A stretch of DNA of 64,000 nucleotides, taken from positions 1-64,000 of the forward strand of contig JABLUY010000078.1 of NCBI GenBank assembly GCA_013306675.1, in the 5' to 3' direction. Positions 8,927-18,755 of this stretch are shown here, piece by piece. The translations under genes and the position numbers were made by a program. Every line of letters begins with the position of its first letter. Position 1 is the first letter of the stretch. The notes under the pieces are model-generated. The model worked only from the letters and a program-made list of their open reading frames with translations. It did not search any database and was not told where the DNA came from. This DNA is from Thraustochytrium sp. TN22. Lineage: Eukaryota; Sar; Bigyra; Thraustochytrida; Thraustochytriidae.

Positions 8927-10138
8927 TCAAAAGGGCAGAGAGGGCAGCTTGCCACCGCTGGAGCCGCCCTGGCCGGAGTACTGGGCGGCGAAGGAGAGGA
9001 GCTTGCCAAGGCCACCGGATTCCTTGTTGCTGCCGGCAAACATGGGCACGAGCTGGGTGACGGCGCTCTTGGCAACATCCGTGTTGGAGGCGCCGCTCTT
9101 GTGCATCTCGTAAACCTTGAGGGCGATCTTGAAGAGCGCGCGGAAGGAGAAGCCCGGGTTGACCTCCATCTGGGCGCCGCTGTCGAGGTGCTCGGAGGCC
9201 TTGATCTGGTACGGGAGGTCAAGCACGGTGCCGGAGTGGCAGCAGTCCATGAGGCAGGAGAGCATGACGCCCTCCTCGACGGGCAGCACGAGCTCCTTGA
9301 AGAGGAGGTCGTCGCGGATCTGGCCGGCCGACTTGAAGTCAACCGGGATGATGGTCTCGTCGCGGCCGTCGGCCTCGTCGCCGGTGTCGTCCGGCACGTA
9401 GCCGCCGTGGCCCGAGTAGTGGAAAAAGAGGGAGTCGCCGGTGGAGTTGTTCTCGGTGAGCCAGTCGAAGCCCTTCATGATGTTGTCGGCGGTGGGGTTC
9501 TCGGCCGACCCGTCGTCCATGAGCACGCGGATGTTGCTGTCCTGGAAGCCATGCTTCTCCAGGAAGCGCTTCATGGAGATGACGTCGTTGTGGCAGCCGC
9601 TCAGCTCGCCCTTTTGGCCCACGTAGTTGATGCCCACGAGCAGCGCCTTGCGCGTGCTGCCCGAGGTCTCCTTCGGGTTAACGAGGCTGAAGCGCTCCTG
9701 CGAAATGTCCAGCTTGCGCGAGGCGGACAGCTGCGGGATCTGCGAGTAGCCCTTCTCCTTGAGGATCTCGCGCATCTTCTCCAGGAGCTCCACCCAGGTC
9801 AGCTCGTCCGTGCCGCTGCGCTCAAAGGCCGCCAGCAGCGAGTTGGTGGCCGCGCCGCCGGCGCCGCCCGGGCCCGTCTCCTCCGGCAGCTCGAACGAGG
9901 CCGTGTTGGACACGTCCGCGCTCGTCTGCGTGTCGTGGCAGCCCGAGATCATGCGCACCACCGCCGGGATGGTCTCGCGCACCTTGGCGTCGTACTCGGC
10001 CTCCGACAGGTCGCCCTGGTTCTTCACCGGCGTCGCGCCGTTGTCCTCCTCGTCGCCGCCGTCCCTGTCCAGCGTCTCCTTGGCCTTCTCCTTGGCCTTG
10101 ACCTCCAGCTTCTTCATCTGGCCCTTGAGGAAGTCCAT
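8927..10138 (-). CDS. Type III metacaspase B (p10 region precedes p20), intronless
   Basis: 403 residues from ATG 10138 (MDFLKGQMKK...); the frame is open further upstream, but that part is Arg/Ala-rich and unlike the conserved N-terminus. A basic/acidic helix (1-30) leads into the p10-like region with MISGCHDTQTSAD and IPQLSASRK. The p20 core follows: RKALLVGINYVG, HYSGHGGYVPDD (catalytic His), an acidic Ca2+-site-like stretch TGDEADGRDET, and LMDCCHSGT with the catalytic Cys, where the residue before it is also Cys. The C-terminal ~90 residues are helical and end Gly/Ser-rich. The permuted order is the same as in metacaspase A, and the two align throughout, so they are probably duplicates that have since diverged. 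This copy keeps the canonical CHSG; A does not. No signal peptide is seen. Confidence 0.92.
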   Translation of the reverse strand: MDFLKGQMKKLEVKAKEKAKETLDRDGGDEEDNGATPVKNQGDLSEAEYDAKVRETIPAVVRMISGCHDTQTSADVSNTASFELPEETGPGGAGGAATNSLLAAFERSGTDELTWVELLEKMREILKEKGYSQIPQLSASRKLDISQERFSLVNPKETSGSTRKALLVGINYVGQKGELSGCHNDVISMKRFLEKHGFQDSNIRVLMDDGSAENPTADNIMKGFDWLTENNSTGDSLFFHYSGHGGYVPDDTGDEADGRDETIIPVDFKSAGQIRDDLLFKELVLPVEEGVMLSCLMDCCHSGTVLDLPYQIKASEHLDSGAQMEVNPGFSFRALFKIALKVYEMHKSGASNTDVAKSAVTQLVPMFAGSNKESGGLGKLLSFAAQYSGQGGSSGGKLPSLPF

Positions 10139-11006
10139 CCTGCCGGCCTCGCGCCGCTCGCCGCCGTCCGCCGCTCGCGCCGCCGCCGCCGCTCTTCTCT
10201 CCGCCGCCTCGTGCCTCGCCGCGCGTTGCGTGTCTGAAGCCCAGCGCGCGCCGGGTTCGAGCCTCACGATCAATCAATCCCCTGCAGAGGCAGTCTGTCA
10301 CAGCCTGCGATGCAGTGCGATGAATCACGTGATCATGACTGACGATGATCCTGCTGCGCCTTCTCATCATGAGTGAGTCAGATGAGAGAGGGAGGGCGAA
10401 CTTAACTTCTTCGTACCACAGGAACGAGGCCGCTGAGGCCGCGGCCAGCGGGCGCCACCTTTCGCCAAGTGCAGGGCTCCTGGCTGCCCAGCCTGAGCTG
10501 TGAGCAGCCCAGGCTGGCGGTGGCCGGGCAGGGAGAGGAAAGAAGAAGCCTGGAGTCCACGCCGGCGGCCTGGAGGCGCTCGACCTCCGAGAGCCCGAAC
10601 CGATAGAAAATGGGTGTGGTCGGAGACGGCGCCGCGAGGGCGGGCTGAACCTGATTTTCATTTTGCGGATACTCAATGATGGCATGGAGAGGCGCGGTGG
10701 AAGTTCGGGATTGGGAGCAATGTTGCAACAGGATCAAGGACTTGAAGGCCACAAGGCTGAGCAAGGGCGTCGAGGATGTGCAGAGGTGCTGCCCTGCCGC
10801 CATGGCGCTCGCATGCCGCAGCAGCTTCGGGTGGCAAGACTCGGAGTCGCTAAAAAACGGATGCATAAAAGCTCATCGCATTCGTCTGCCAAGGCACACG
10901 CTTCAGGCTGGTGGCAGCCCGCACAGGAGCGCAAGACATTGACTCTCTTCTCTCTGTCTCCGTGTCTCTCTGTCGGTCTCCGTGCCTCTCTCTCTGTCGG
11001 TCTCCG

Positions 11007-11064
<58 letters not shown>

Positions 11065-11175
11065 ACAGAAGAACACATTGCTTATTTCCATCACCGATCA
11101 TCCAAGAAAAGACACGTGTGCGCCGGGAAAGACCGACGACACGCGCCGAATATGCGGAGAAGAGGTCTCCGATTT
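10139..11175. other. Intergenic, no gene seen
   Basis: 1.04 kb between the 5' end of metacaspase B and the 3' end of the seven-TM gene. It carries one near copy of the AACTTGAAG motif (GACTTGAAG near 10738-10746) and a long CT microsatellite. The open frames are short and show no recognisable product. Confidence 0.55.
11010..11061. repeat. (TC)n microsatellite
   Basis: About 52 bp of uninterrupted TC, preceded by imperfect TCTCCGT/TCTCTGTCGG units from about 10950. Confidence 0.95.
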
Positions 11176-12525
11176 TCACACAGCGGTCCCGTCAACGGGC
11201 GGACTCTCGGGCCTGGAGCAGAAGCCCCGGCAACCATTGAAGCGCTCGTTCTCACGCACGGCGACAACGTACATGAGGCCGAGTGCACCGATTTCGCCAA
11301 GAATGGTGACGATGGAGAAGGTGACGTAGAGATTCTCGCGCAGCAGATCGATGTGGATGGCACCGATGAGCATGGATGTGACGAGGATGGTGCCCGTGGC
11401 GCTTAGCACGAGCGTGTAGAAGAGCGTGGACTGGACGGTGGCAAACTCGCGGTACAGGATGGCGTCCGGGTTCTGCGACTGCACGACGGGCATGTCGGCG
11501 CGCACGGCGAGAGGCTGCGGCTCGGGACTGCCGCCAGCGACAATCTTGGCGATTTTCCTATGGATGGAGGGGTCGTCGAGCGAGTCGGCACGGCCCTCGA
11601 GGGTGGCGCGGCGCAGGAGCGCCTTGCGCGCCTTGCCATAGATGCGCAGCAGTAGAACTGTGAGGAAGCCAATGTTGAAGCCGCAGATGGCGGCCGCCGC
11701 GGCCAGGGTGCCGAGCGTGGCGTCCTGCAGCACGCGAAGATAACTGTTGTCAAGCACGAGGGGCAGCACGAACTGGAAGAGCTCCAGCAGGATGACTGCG
11801 AGGACAGCGGTGACGACGATGACGCCCTCGAAGGCGTGCGGGTACTTGGTGAAGACCGTATTGATGCCGAAGAGCCTGCCATAGCGGCGGATGTTCGGCA
11901 CGTTTCCGTACCACTTGTAGGCGACAATGGAGAAGCTGGAGGCCAAGGCGGCCGTGCCGGTGGCGTAGCCAAAACGCAGGACATCGCGCTCGGTACTCCG
12001 CGGATGCCAGAGGTCCACTCCGGTGAAGAGCGCCATTCCCTCGGCCAGCGCGGCGCAGACCGCGAAGACGAAGATGCACACAAGCAGCCTCGTGCTGAGC
12101 ATGTGCTGCGCGGCAATGTGGATGCGCAGCGCGCGCGCCACGTGAACAGTGCCGTGTGGCGAGTAGGACGAGTACACCGTGCCCAAGCCGCTGCGGTGCT
12201 CGCGCGTGAAGTCGCGGAAGCTCTCGCGGCCGCCGCTCTCGGCGTCGCTCGGGTCGACTGCGGCCTCGTCCTCGTCCTCTCGGTTGCGCCCCAAGCACCG
12301 CGCGACCGCGTGCCCGTCGCCCGTCTCGTAGATGGCGAAGGCCGCCAGCAGCATCACCACGAAGCTGAGCGAGAACACCGTCCACCGCAGGCCCTCCTGC
12401 ACCGCCAGGTTCACATGACAAGAGTCCGGCCACTCATTGAAGTCATCCTCGCCCGTGCACCCCTCCGGGCACACGCACACCCCCGCCACGTACTCCGGGC
12501 AGTACGCCGGGCACCCGAACGGCAT
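11176..12525 (-). CDS. Seven-TM membrane protein of unknown family with a Cys-rich N-terminus
   Basis: 449 residues from ATG 12525 (MPFGCPAYCPEYVAGVC). The frame is open upstream to 12912, but that part is a (GACTCG)n microsatellite translated as Ser-Pro, so the later Met is chosen. The N-terminal ~40 residues hold seven Cys. Hydrophobic segments suitable as TM helices lie near 47-66, 140-165, 180-205, 225-252, 262-290, 370-397 and 405-428, seven in all. The loop between TM1 and TM2 is ~70 residues, acidic and Arg-rich; the one between TM5 and TM6 is ~75 residues and basic at its start (KARKALLRR). The tail is short. A receptor- or channel-like protein is possible, but no GPCR or transporter signature was recognised. 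Confidence 0.7.
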   Translation of the reverse strand: MPFGCPAYCPEYVAGVCVCPEGCTGEDDFNEWPDSCHVNLAVQEGLRWTVFSLSFVVMLLAAFAIYETGDGHAVARCLGRNREDEDEAAVDPSDAESGGRESFRDFTREHRSGLGTVYSSYSPHGTVHVARALRIHIAAQHMLSTRLLVCIFVFAVCAALAEGMALFTGVDLWHPRSTERDVLRFGYATGTAALASSFSIVAYKWYGNVPNIRRYGRLFGINTVFTKYPHAFEGVIVVTAVLAVILLELFQFVLPLVLDNSYLRVLQDATLGTLAAAAAICGFNIGFLTVLLLRIYGKARKALLRRATLEGRADSLDDPSIHRKIAKIVAGGSPEPQPLAVRADMPVVQSQNPDAILYREFATVQSTLFYTLVLSATGTILVTSMLIGAIHIDLLRENLYVTFSIVTILGEIGALGLMYVVAVRENERFNGCRGFCSRPESPPVDGTAV

Positions 12526-12787
12526 CCTCCTCGCCCGCTCCGTCGCCGCCGCCAGCGCGCAGCGCGCAGCGCGCTCGCAGCGCAGCGCAGCCCAGCACCA
12601 GCGTGCACGTGCACGTGCCCGCCCGGCGCCGTCCCCGCGCCGCCGCCGCGCCGCCGCGCCGCCGCGCGAGCCGTCTGCCGCGCGCCCGCGCTGCTCCGGG
12701 CCCGAGCCGGAGTCGCGCAGCGCGAGGGTTTCGCGAGCGCAGCGCCGGTCGCCTACGACCACGGCAGTGACGGACGCGGCGGCGAGG

Positions 12788-12880
12788 CTCGGACTCGGAC
12801 TCGGACTTGGACTCGGACTCGGACTCGGACTCGGACTCGGACTCGGACTCGGACTCGGACTCAGACTCAGACTCGGACTC
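12788..12880. repeat. (GGACTC)n hexanucleotide microsatellite
   Basis: About 15 copies with two or three single-base variants, ~260 bp upstream of the seven-TM start on its 5' side. Confidence 0.92.
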
Positions 12881-13384
12881 GGACGGCAACACATGGCATG
12901 CCCGGCCATCATGCCAAGTGCTGATCGTGATCAAGCCACGGTGACGGTCGGCGTCGCTGCCAGTCTCGGCGCCGTGCAGTGCGTGAAGTCACGGTGCCTG
13001 CCACCAGACCAGCGTGTGGGGCCGGCTCGTCCCTCGAGCTCGTCGAGAGGAGGTTTTCAGGCTCGGGCGGCTGAGCCGCGCCGCGGAGGCTGGTCTCGCT
13101 GTCCGTTTCGGCTGGAGGAGGCTTGAGCTTCGGGCAACGAGCGTTGAGCAATGGCCCTGGGACCGAAGAATGGCCATGTGCAGGACGGCACTGACCACGA
13201 CTCGGACATTGTACTACGGTGGTACCAGCTCGTGTCAGTGGCAGAACACTTGTAGCAGCAGAAAGCTTCAGTTTTGCGGGGCCTCTCGGCTTGTGACGGG
13301 CGCTGCGGCGCGCGCAAGCTGAATGCAAATGGCATGATGAGTCGACTACCTGCGTGTGGTGCAGAGCGCTATGCTGTTCGATGA

Positions 13385-13710
13385 AATGAAACCACACCTT
13401 TTTACCAACCAAACCTTTCTACCAACCAAACCTTTTTACCAACCTTTCTACCAACCAAACCTTGCCAAACCTTGCGACCTATTTACCAATCCCTCGATGT
13501 CGTACGCGCTCGAAAATGCGTCATTGTAGCGAGCGCACCTCCTGGTGGAGCATCTTCACTCTCACAGTCGAAGGCTTCGCTCTTCTTGTAGCGAGCGCAC
13601 CTCTGTCAAGGTTGCGCCGTCTTCACGAAGGCTTCGCTCTTCTTTACTTACTAGCAGCCAGGGCCGCGAAGGCTTCGCCCTTCTTCTGTTCGCTCTTCTT
13701 CAGCCAGCCT
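13385..13710. repeat. Two short interspersed repeat families
   Basis: From 13390 to about 13480 the unit ACCAACCAAACCTTT (with C/T variants) recurs four times. From about 13553 to 13700 the near-palindromic CGAAGGCTTCGCTCTTCTT recurs three times with 50-70 bp spacing, twice accompanied by AGCGAGCGCACCTC. Confidence 0.7.
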
Positions 13711-14131
13711 GTGGGGCGGGACGCGGCGCGCGCCGCACGCCTGTCTCGCCTCGCCAGGGTCTCAACTCACCAGTCGCTGGCTCACTGTGACTGCCGTGGC
13801 CAGCACCGCCGCCGGCCGAGCGACGGCAGAGCCCGAAGCGTGCGAGGGGCCTCCGTCGCGCAGCGGAGTCGCTCACGTGCGCCTGTCGTACATCAGCGCA
13901 ATCGCTCACTTGTGCACGTGCTCCCGGCCACGGGCAACCAACCGCACGTGCAGTCAAAGCCAAACTCGCCCACTCCCCGGGCCGAGGCAAGTACTCTTCT
14001 GCTCCACGAAGCGTCGGAGCTCTACGAAGCGTCGGAGCGGGGTTGCAGCAGTGGAGCTGCCGGGTGGCGGGGCGGCAGGCCACGGCGCACGGCGCGGCAG
14101 TCCAAGTACGCCAGGGCGAGCGAGCGCTGAG

Positions 14132-17100
14132 ATGGGCGGCCGCAAGGAGGCGCTCGTGGTGGCCGTCCCCAAAACACACGAGAACTCGGAGGGCCTCGAG
14201 GCGGACCCGGCCCACCACGTGGACTTGGAGGATGTCGAGAGGGAGCTGGACAAGGCGCACGAGGAGGCCTTGATGGAGCTGGCCAAGGCCAAGGTGAGGT
14301 CGCCCGAGGCGGAGGCGAACCTGGTGTCGAGGCTGCTGTTCCTGTGGACCACGGCGCTGGTGAACAAGGCGGCGCGCAAACGGCGCGAGGAGGGCCTGGA
14401 GCTAGAGGAGGACGACATCTGGGAGTTGCCACTCAAGGATGAAACCGACACGCTCTCGGCGCGCTTCGACAGGGCGTGGAAGCGCCGCGTTGACAAGCAC
14501 CATGCGCGCGTGCGGCCTCACGGCGGTGCGGCGGAGCCCGGGCCGCCCCTCATGAGCGAGCGCGAAGCCTCGCGCACGCTGACGTCGGCTGTCGTGGACA
14601 TGGTGGGCTGGCAGCTGCTGGTTTCGGGCCTCCTCAAGTTTTTCAATAGCTCGGTGCAGTTCCTGTACCCTGTGACGCTGAACCGCGTGCTGCTGTATAT
14701 CCAGGAGCTCGCGTACCCCGGCGCGACAGAGGGCTGGGAGGGCTACACGTTCGCGGCGCTCTTCGGCACAGCCATGGTGGTCAAGGCGCTGCTGGAGAAC
14801 ATGTACTTCATCTCGGTCTGGCGCATCGGCTGGCAGGTGCGGTCCATGTTGAGCACCGAGGTATACCGCAAGTCGCTGCGACTGAGCGCGAGCGCGCGCC
14901 AGACCATGTCGGTGGGCGGCATTGTGAACCTGATGCAGCTCGACACCACCAAGCTCGAAGGCTTCTTCGTGCAGGGCTTCCACACGCTCTGGGACGCTGT
15001 GTACCAGATCTTGGGGTACCAGGCGCTGCTCTACTACTACATGGGCTGGCCGGCCTTCGTTGGTCTCGCCGTCATGCTCGTGGCCATCCCTGTGCAGGCC
15101 GTCATCTTCGGGCGCATCCTCGCCATCAACAAGAAGATCGTCGCGGTCACGGATTCGCGCGTCAAGCTCACCAATGAGATTCTCCAAGGCATGCTCGGCA
15201 TCAAGATGGCGGCCTGGGAGCTCAAGTTCACGGATGTCCTTGGTGGCCTACGCCTCAGGGAGCTCACCCACTACCGCAGGATCATGTACCTCATGTCCGT
15301 CAGCGCCGCCTACATGATGGCCATGCCGGCGTTCACCGCCGTAGCGGCCATCAGCGTCTACGCCGTCTTCCTCGTGGACGGCAACGTGGACGCCGCCACG
15401 CTCTTCACGGCACTCAACATCTACAACCAGCTGCGCATGTCCATCATGCTCTTTCCCAACGCGCTCTCGGCATACGCTCAGGCGCGCGTCAGTCGCAACC
15501 GGCTGGCCAACTTCCTGGCGCTCGAGGAGATCGCTGTGTCGGTCTCGGACGATTCAAGCGCTGCTGACGACGGGGTCGTCGTGCGTGTCAGCCACGGCAC
15601 TTTTTACTGGAAGCGCTCCCTGGCGGAGGCGGCCATTGACATGGACAGACATGGCGGCCGACGAGAAGAAGACGAGGATCACCTCGGCACGGCGAATCAC
15701 AAGGCCGCGGACGATGCGGCCGTGGTGGCCGCCGAGGAGGGCCGTGCCCCAAGGAGCACGGGCGGCGGCCACGTCGGGCGGCCGACCCTTTTGGACATCA
15801 ACCTGGAGATTGCGGCGGGCGAGCTGACGGCCATCATTGGGCCGGTGGGCAGCGGCAAGTCGAGCCTGGCGTCGGCGCTCCTGGACGAGCTCTTCTGCGC
15901 AGAGGGCGAGGTGAGTGTGCACGGGTCGGTGGCGTACGCGGCGCAGTCGGCGTGGATCTTCAATGACACGCTGCGCGAAAACATCCTCTTTGGCGAGCCC
16001 TACGATGAGGCGCGCTATCAGCGCGTCCTGCACGTGTGCCAGCTCTCACATGACTTGGAAGTGCTCCCGGACGGCGATCGGACGGTCATTGGCGAGCGAG
16101 GGATCAACTTGAGCGGCGGCCAGAAGCAGCGCATCAACGTCGCTCGCGTCGCGTACTCGCGCAAGTCCATCGTCATCCTGGACGACCCGCTATCGGCGCT
16201 GGACCCGGAGGTGGCGCATCGCCTCTTCCGCGAGTGCATCCTCGACTTCCTTGGCGACCGGACGCGCGTGCTGGTGACGAACCAGCTCAACATTCTCTCG
16301 GCGTGCGACCAGGTCGTTGTGCTGGAGGCCGGCGAGGACCAGCCCGGCCACATCGTGGAGCATGGCTCCTACGCCGACCTCATGCGCAGCGGTCTGGATT
16401 TTGCCAACCTAATTCAGGCCTTCCAAGGCACCGGCCGCCGTGAGAATGAGCACGCAGGAGAGCATCAGGCCCACAATGCGCCGGACGATGACGATGACGT
16501 AGACGATGACGATGACGGTGACGCGGCCGCGTTCAAGGCGCGCGTTGCCAGCCGTGCGCAGAGCGAGGCGATCGAGGAGTCTGTCGCACAGCAGGGCGCG
16601 CCGGCTGAGGGCGCGGCGCTCATGCAGGCCGAAGAGCGCAACGCGGGCGCCGTGGCATTCCGCGCGTACCGCGGTTACGTACAATCGGGCGGCGGCATGT
16701 CGCTCTTCGCCGTATTGCTGCTCGTCTTCGCGCTGGCGCAGGGCTCCCTGGTGGCGAACTCGCTCTGGGTCTCGCTCTGGTCCGACGACAACCAGTACGA
16801 GACCTTCTCTTTCCGCTTCTACCTGATTGGGTACGCCGTCTCCGCGGTGCTGCTGGCCGTGCTCGCCTTTGTGCGGACCTTTATGCTCTACTACATGGGC
16901 CTGCGCGCATCGCGCCAGTTGCATGAGCAGCTGCTGGCATCTGTGACCCACGCACCTATGAGCTTCTTCGACACGACGCCGATCGGGCGCGTGCTGAACC
17001 GCTTCAGCAAGGATATCTTCCTCGTGGACAGCCAGCTGCCCATGGTGGTCATGTTCTTCATGATGCAGGCCTTCATGTTGACATTCTCCTTCGGCACGGT

Positions 17101-18466
17101 GGGCGCCACGACGCCCATCTTCTTCGCGAGCGTGCCGCCGCTCCTCATCGTCTACCGCTACATCGTGAACAGGTATCGCCCGGTGGCGCGCGACGTGAAG
17201 CGTCTCGAGTCCATCTCGCGGTCGCCCATCTACGCGCACTTCTCCGAGACGCTCGGCGGCCTGACCACGATCCGCGCCTTCCACCTTGCGCGCCGCTTCA
17301 CCGACGCCAACGCGGCCATGATCGACAACAACATCAAGTTCTGGTATGCCGTCAAGATGTGCGAGCGCTGGCTGGCCGTCCGCTTGGAGCTCCTCGGCTC
17401 CACCCTGACCATTATAGCCGCCATGGTGGCCGTCTACAGCGCTGAGATGGGTGTGCTCTCGGCCGGCTTTGCCGGCCTCTCGCTCACCTTCGCCATTAGT
17501 ATCACCGGCCTGCTCAGCATGGTCGTTCGCTCCTTCGCGGACCTGGAGACCAGCATGAACAGCGTCGAGCGCGTCCTGCACTACTCGCGCAACATCGAGC
17601 AGGAGGCGCCCTTTCAAAGCGCGTTGCCGCCGCCGCCGCAGTGGCCCTCGCAGGGCGCCATCGAGATCCGTGACCTGCGCGCGCGTTACCGGCCCGAGAC
17701 GCCACTCGTGCTCAAGGACGTCTCGCTCTCCATCCCGGGCGGCGCTCGCGTTGGCGTTGTGGGTCGCACGGGCGCCGGCAAGTCCTCCTTCCTCTCGGTT
17801 CTTCTGCGCCTCGTGGAGCCAGAGGTGGACGATCCGGACGACGAGGGCCCGATCGAGATCGACGGTGTTGACATTAGCAAGATTGGCCTGCACGAGCTTC
17901 GCGCCAAGATCTCCATCGTCCCTCAGAACCCCGTGCTCTTCTCCGGCACGGTGCGCTCCAACCTAGACCCCTTTGACGCCTACGACGACGAAAGCGTCTG
18001 GGCCGCGTTGCGCCGTTGCGCCATGGATGTCCGCGTGCGTGAGATGGGCGGCCTCACCGCCCCTGTCGCCGAGTACGGCGAGAACTTTTCGCAGGGCGAG
18101 CGCCAGCTCCTCTGCCTAGCGCGCAGCGTCCTCCAGCAGTCGCGCATCCTCCTCCTTGATGAGGCCACCAGCAGCGTCGACTTCGCCACCGACGCCGCCA
18201 TCCAGACCACCATTCGCGAGTCATTCGGCGAGTCTACGATTGTCACCATTGCGCACCGCCTCGCCACCGTGATCGAGAACGACTACATCCTCGTCCTCGG
18301 CGACGGCCATGTGCTCGAGTTTGCCGACCCCGCCGATCTCCTTGATGACCCCAACTCTGCGCTTTCCGGCATGGTGTCCGAGCTCGGCTCCCGCACTGCT
18401 TCGCAGCTCCGTCGCCGCGCTCAAGCGGCACGCGCCCTGCGGCGCGCCTCTCGTGACGATGAATGA
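14132..18466 (+). CDS. ABCC (MRP-type) ABC transporter, full length
   Basis: 1444 residues from ATG 14132. It has two TM halves and two nucleotide-binding domains in the ABCC order, exporting conjugates or organic anions across plasma or vacuolar membrane. There is no long N-terminal TMD0; TM half 1 begins near residue 145. NBD1: Walker A GPVGSGKSS (about 570), signature LSGGQKQR, Walker B VILDDPLSALD with Asp in place of the catalytic Glu, as is usual in ABCC NBD1. An acidic linker (DDDDDVDDDDDGD, near 790) follows. TM half 2 spans about 850-1140. NBD2: Walker A GRTGAGKSS (about 1210), signature FSQGERQ, Walker B LLLDEATSSVD with the catalytic Glu. The asymmetric pair of sites is typical of ABCC. 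No intron. The upstream frame to 13787 is Arg-rich and not conserved-looking. Confidence 0.93.
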   Translation: MGGRKEALVVAVPKTHENSEGLEADPAHHVDLEDVERELDKAHEEALMELAKAKVRSPEAEANLVSRLLFLWTTALVNKAARKRREEGLELEEDDIWELPLKDETDTLSARFDRAWKRRVDKHHARVRPHGGAAEPGPPLMSEREASRTLTSAVVDMVGWQLLVSGLLKFFNSSVQFLYPVTLNRVLLYIQELAYPGATEGWEGYTFAALFGTAMVVKALLENMYFISVWRIGWQVRSMLSTEVYRKSLRLSASARQTMSVGGIVNLMQLDTTKLEGFFVQGFHTLWDAVYQILGYQALLYYYMGWPAFVGLAVMLVAIPVQAVIFGRILAINKKIVAVTDSRVKLTNEILQGMLGIKMAAWELKFTDVLGGLRLRELTHYRRIMYLMSVSAAYMMAMPAFTAVAAISVYAVFLVDGNVDAATLFTALNIYNQLRMSIMLFPNALSAYAQARVSRNRLANFLALEEIAVSVSDDSSAADDGVVVRVSHGTFYWKRSLAEAAIDMDRHGGRREEDEDHLGTANHKAADDAAVVAAEEGRAPRSTGGGHVGRPTLLDINLEIAAGELTAIIGPVGSGKSSLASALLDELFCAEGEVSVHGSVAYAAQSAWIFNDTLRENILFGEPYDEARYQRVLHVCQLSHDLEVLPDGDRTVIGERGINLSGGQKQRINVARVAYSRKSIVILDDPLSALDPEVAHRLFRECILDFLGDRTRVLVTNQLNILSACDQVVVLEAGEDQPGHIVEHGSYADLMRSGLDFANLIQAFQGTGRRENEHAGEHQAHNAPDDDDDVDDDDDGDAAAFKARVASRAQSEAIEESVAQQGAPAEGAALMQAEERNAGAVAFRAYRGYVQSGGGMSLFAVLLLVFALAQGSLVANSLWVSLWSDDNQYETFSFRFYLIGYAVSAVLLAVLAFVRTFMLYYMGLRASRQLHEQLLASVTHAPMSFFDTTPIGRVLNRFSKDIFLVDSQLPMVVMFFMMQAFMLTFSFGTVGATTPIFFASVPPLLIVYRYIVNRYRPVARDVKRLESISRSPIYAHFSETLGGLTTIRAFHLARRFTDANAAMIDNNIKFWYAVKMCERWLAVRLELLGSTLTIIAAMVAVYSAEMGVLSAGFAGLSLTFAISITGLLSMVVRSFADLETSMNSVERVLHYSRNIEQEAPFQSALPPPPQWPSQGAIEIRDLRARYRPETPLVLKDVSLSIPGGARVGVVGRTGAGKSSFLSVLLRLVEPEVDDPDDEGPIEIDGVDISKIGLHELRAKISIVPQNPVLFSGTVRSNLDPFDAYDDESVWAALRRCAMDVRVREMGGLTAPVAEYGENFSQGERQLLCLARSVLQQSRILLLDEATSSVDFATDAAIQTTIRESFGESTIVTIAHRLATVIENDYILVLGDGHVLEFADPADLLDDPNSALSGMVSELGSRTASQLRRRAQAARALRRASRDDE

Positions 18467-18524
18467 ATATGTAGGCGAGATGAGATCCGATCCGATCCGA
18501 TCCGATGCGATGCGATGTGACGTG

Positions 18525-18533
18525 AACTTGAAG
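18525..18533 (+). promoter_or_regulatory. AACTTGAAG motif
   Basis: A perfect copy of the recurrent intergenic 9-mer, 59 bp after the ABCC stop and 631 bp before the SMIM13-like start. Confidence 0.4.
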
Positions 18534-18673
18534 CGGACAAGGAGGACTCGGGGTGCCGCAACCTCTTTTGCAGGATGACTTAGGGTGGCGAGGGACACCT
18601 TTTCCACTCTGCAAAGCTGCAAAAAGCATCCCACCTCTGCATCGTGTTCCCCGTCCTCCATTTCTAATTCTCT

Positions 18674-18682
18674 CTTCAAGTT
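18674..18682 (-). promoter_or_regulatory. AACTTGAAG motif (reverse)
   Basis: A perfect reverse-strand copy 474 bp before the SMIM13-like start; with the 18525 copy it forms an inverted pair. Confidence 0.4.
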
Positions 18683-18744
18683 GGACGGACCTCTTGCTCC
18701 CTCGTCAAGAAGCGCTCCTCCAAGCACGCGCGTCGCGTGCTGTG

Positions 18745-18755
18745 CTGACAGTGAG
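18745..18755 (+). promoter_or_regulatory. CTGACAGTGAG motif
   Basis: A perfect copy of the second recurrent motif, about 400 bp upstream of the SMIM13-like start and close to both AACTTGAAG copies. Confidence 0.4.

Larger units (their letters stand above)
12526..14131. other. Divergent upstream region rich in simple repeats, no gene seen
   Basis: 1.6 kb between the 5' ends of the seven-TM and ABCC genes. It contains the GACTCG microsatellite, the ACCAACCAAACCTTT and CGAAGGCTTCGCTCTTC repeat families, and CACGGTGAC boxes (about 12936 and 12987). Confidence 0.55.

Noticed and set aside
8729-10237. A 502-residue plus-strand open frame opposite metacaspase B
   Set aside because: An antisense shadow: repeated VLG/VAG/HVVDAH-type composition and no domain, while the other strand encodes a full metacaspase.
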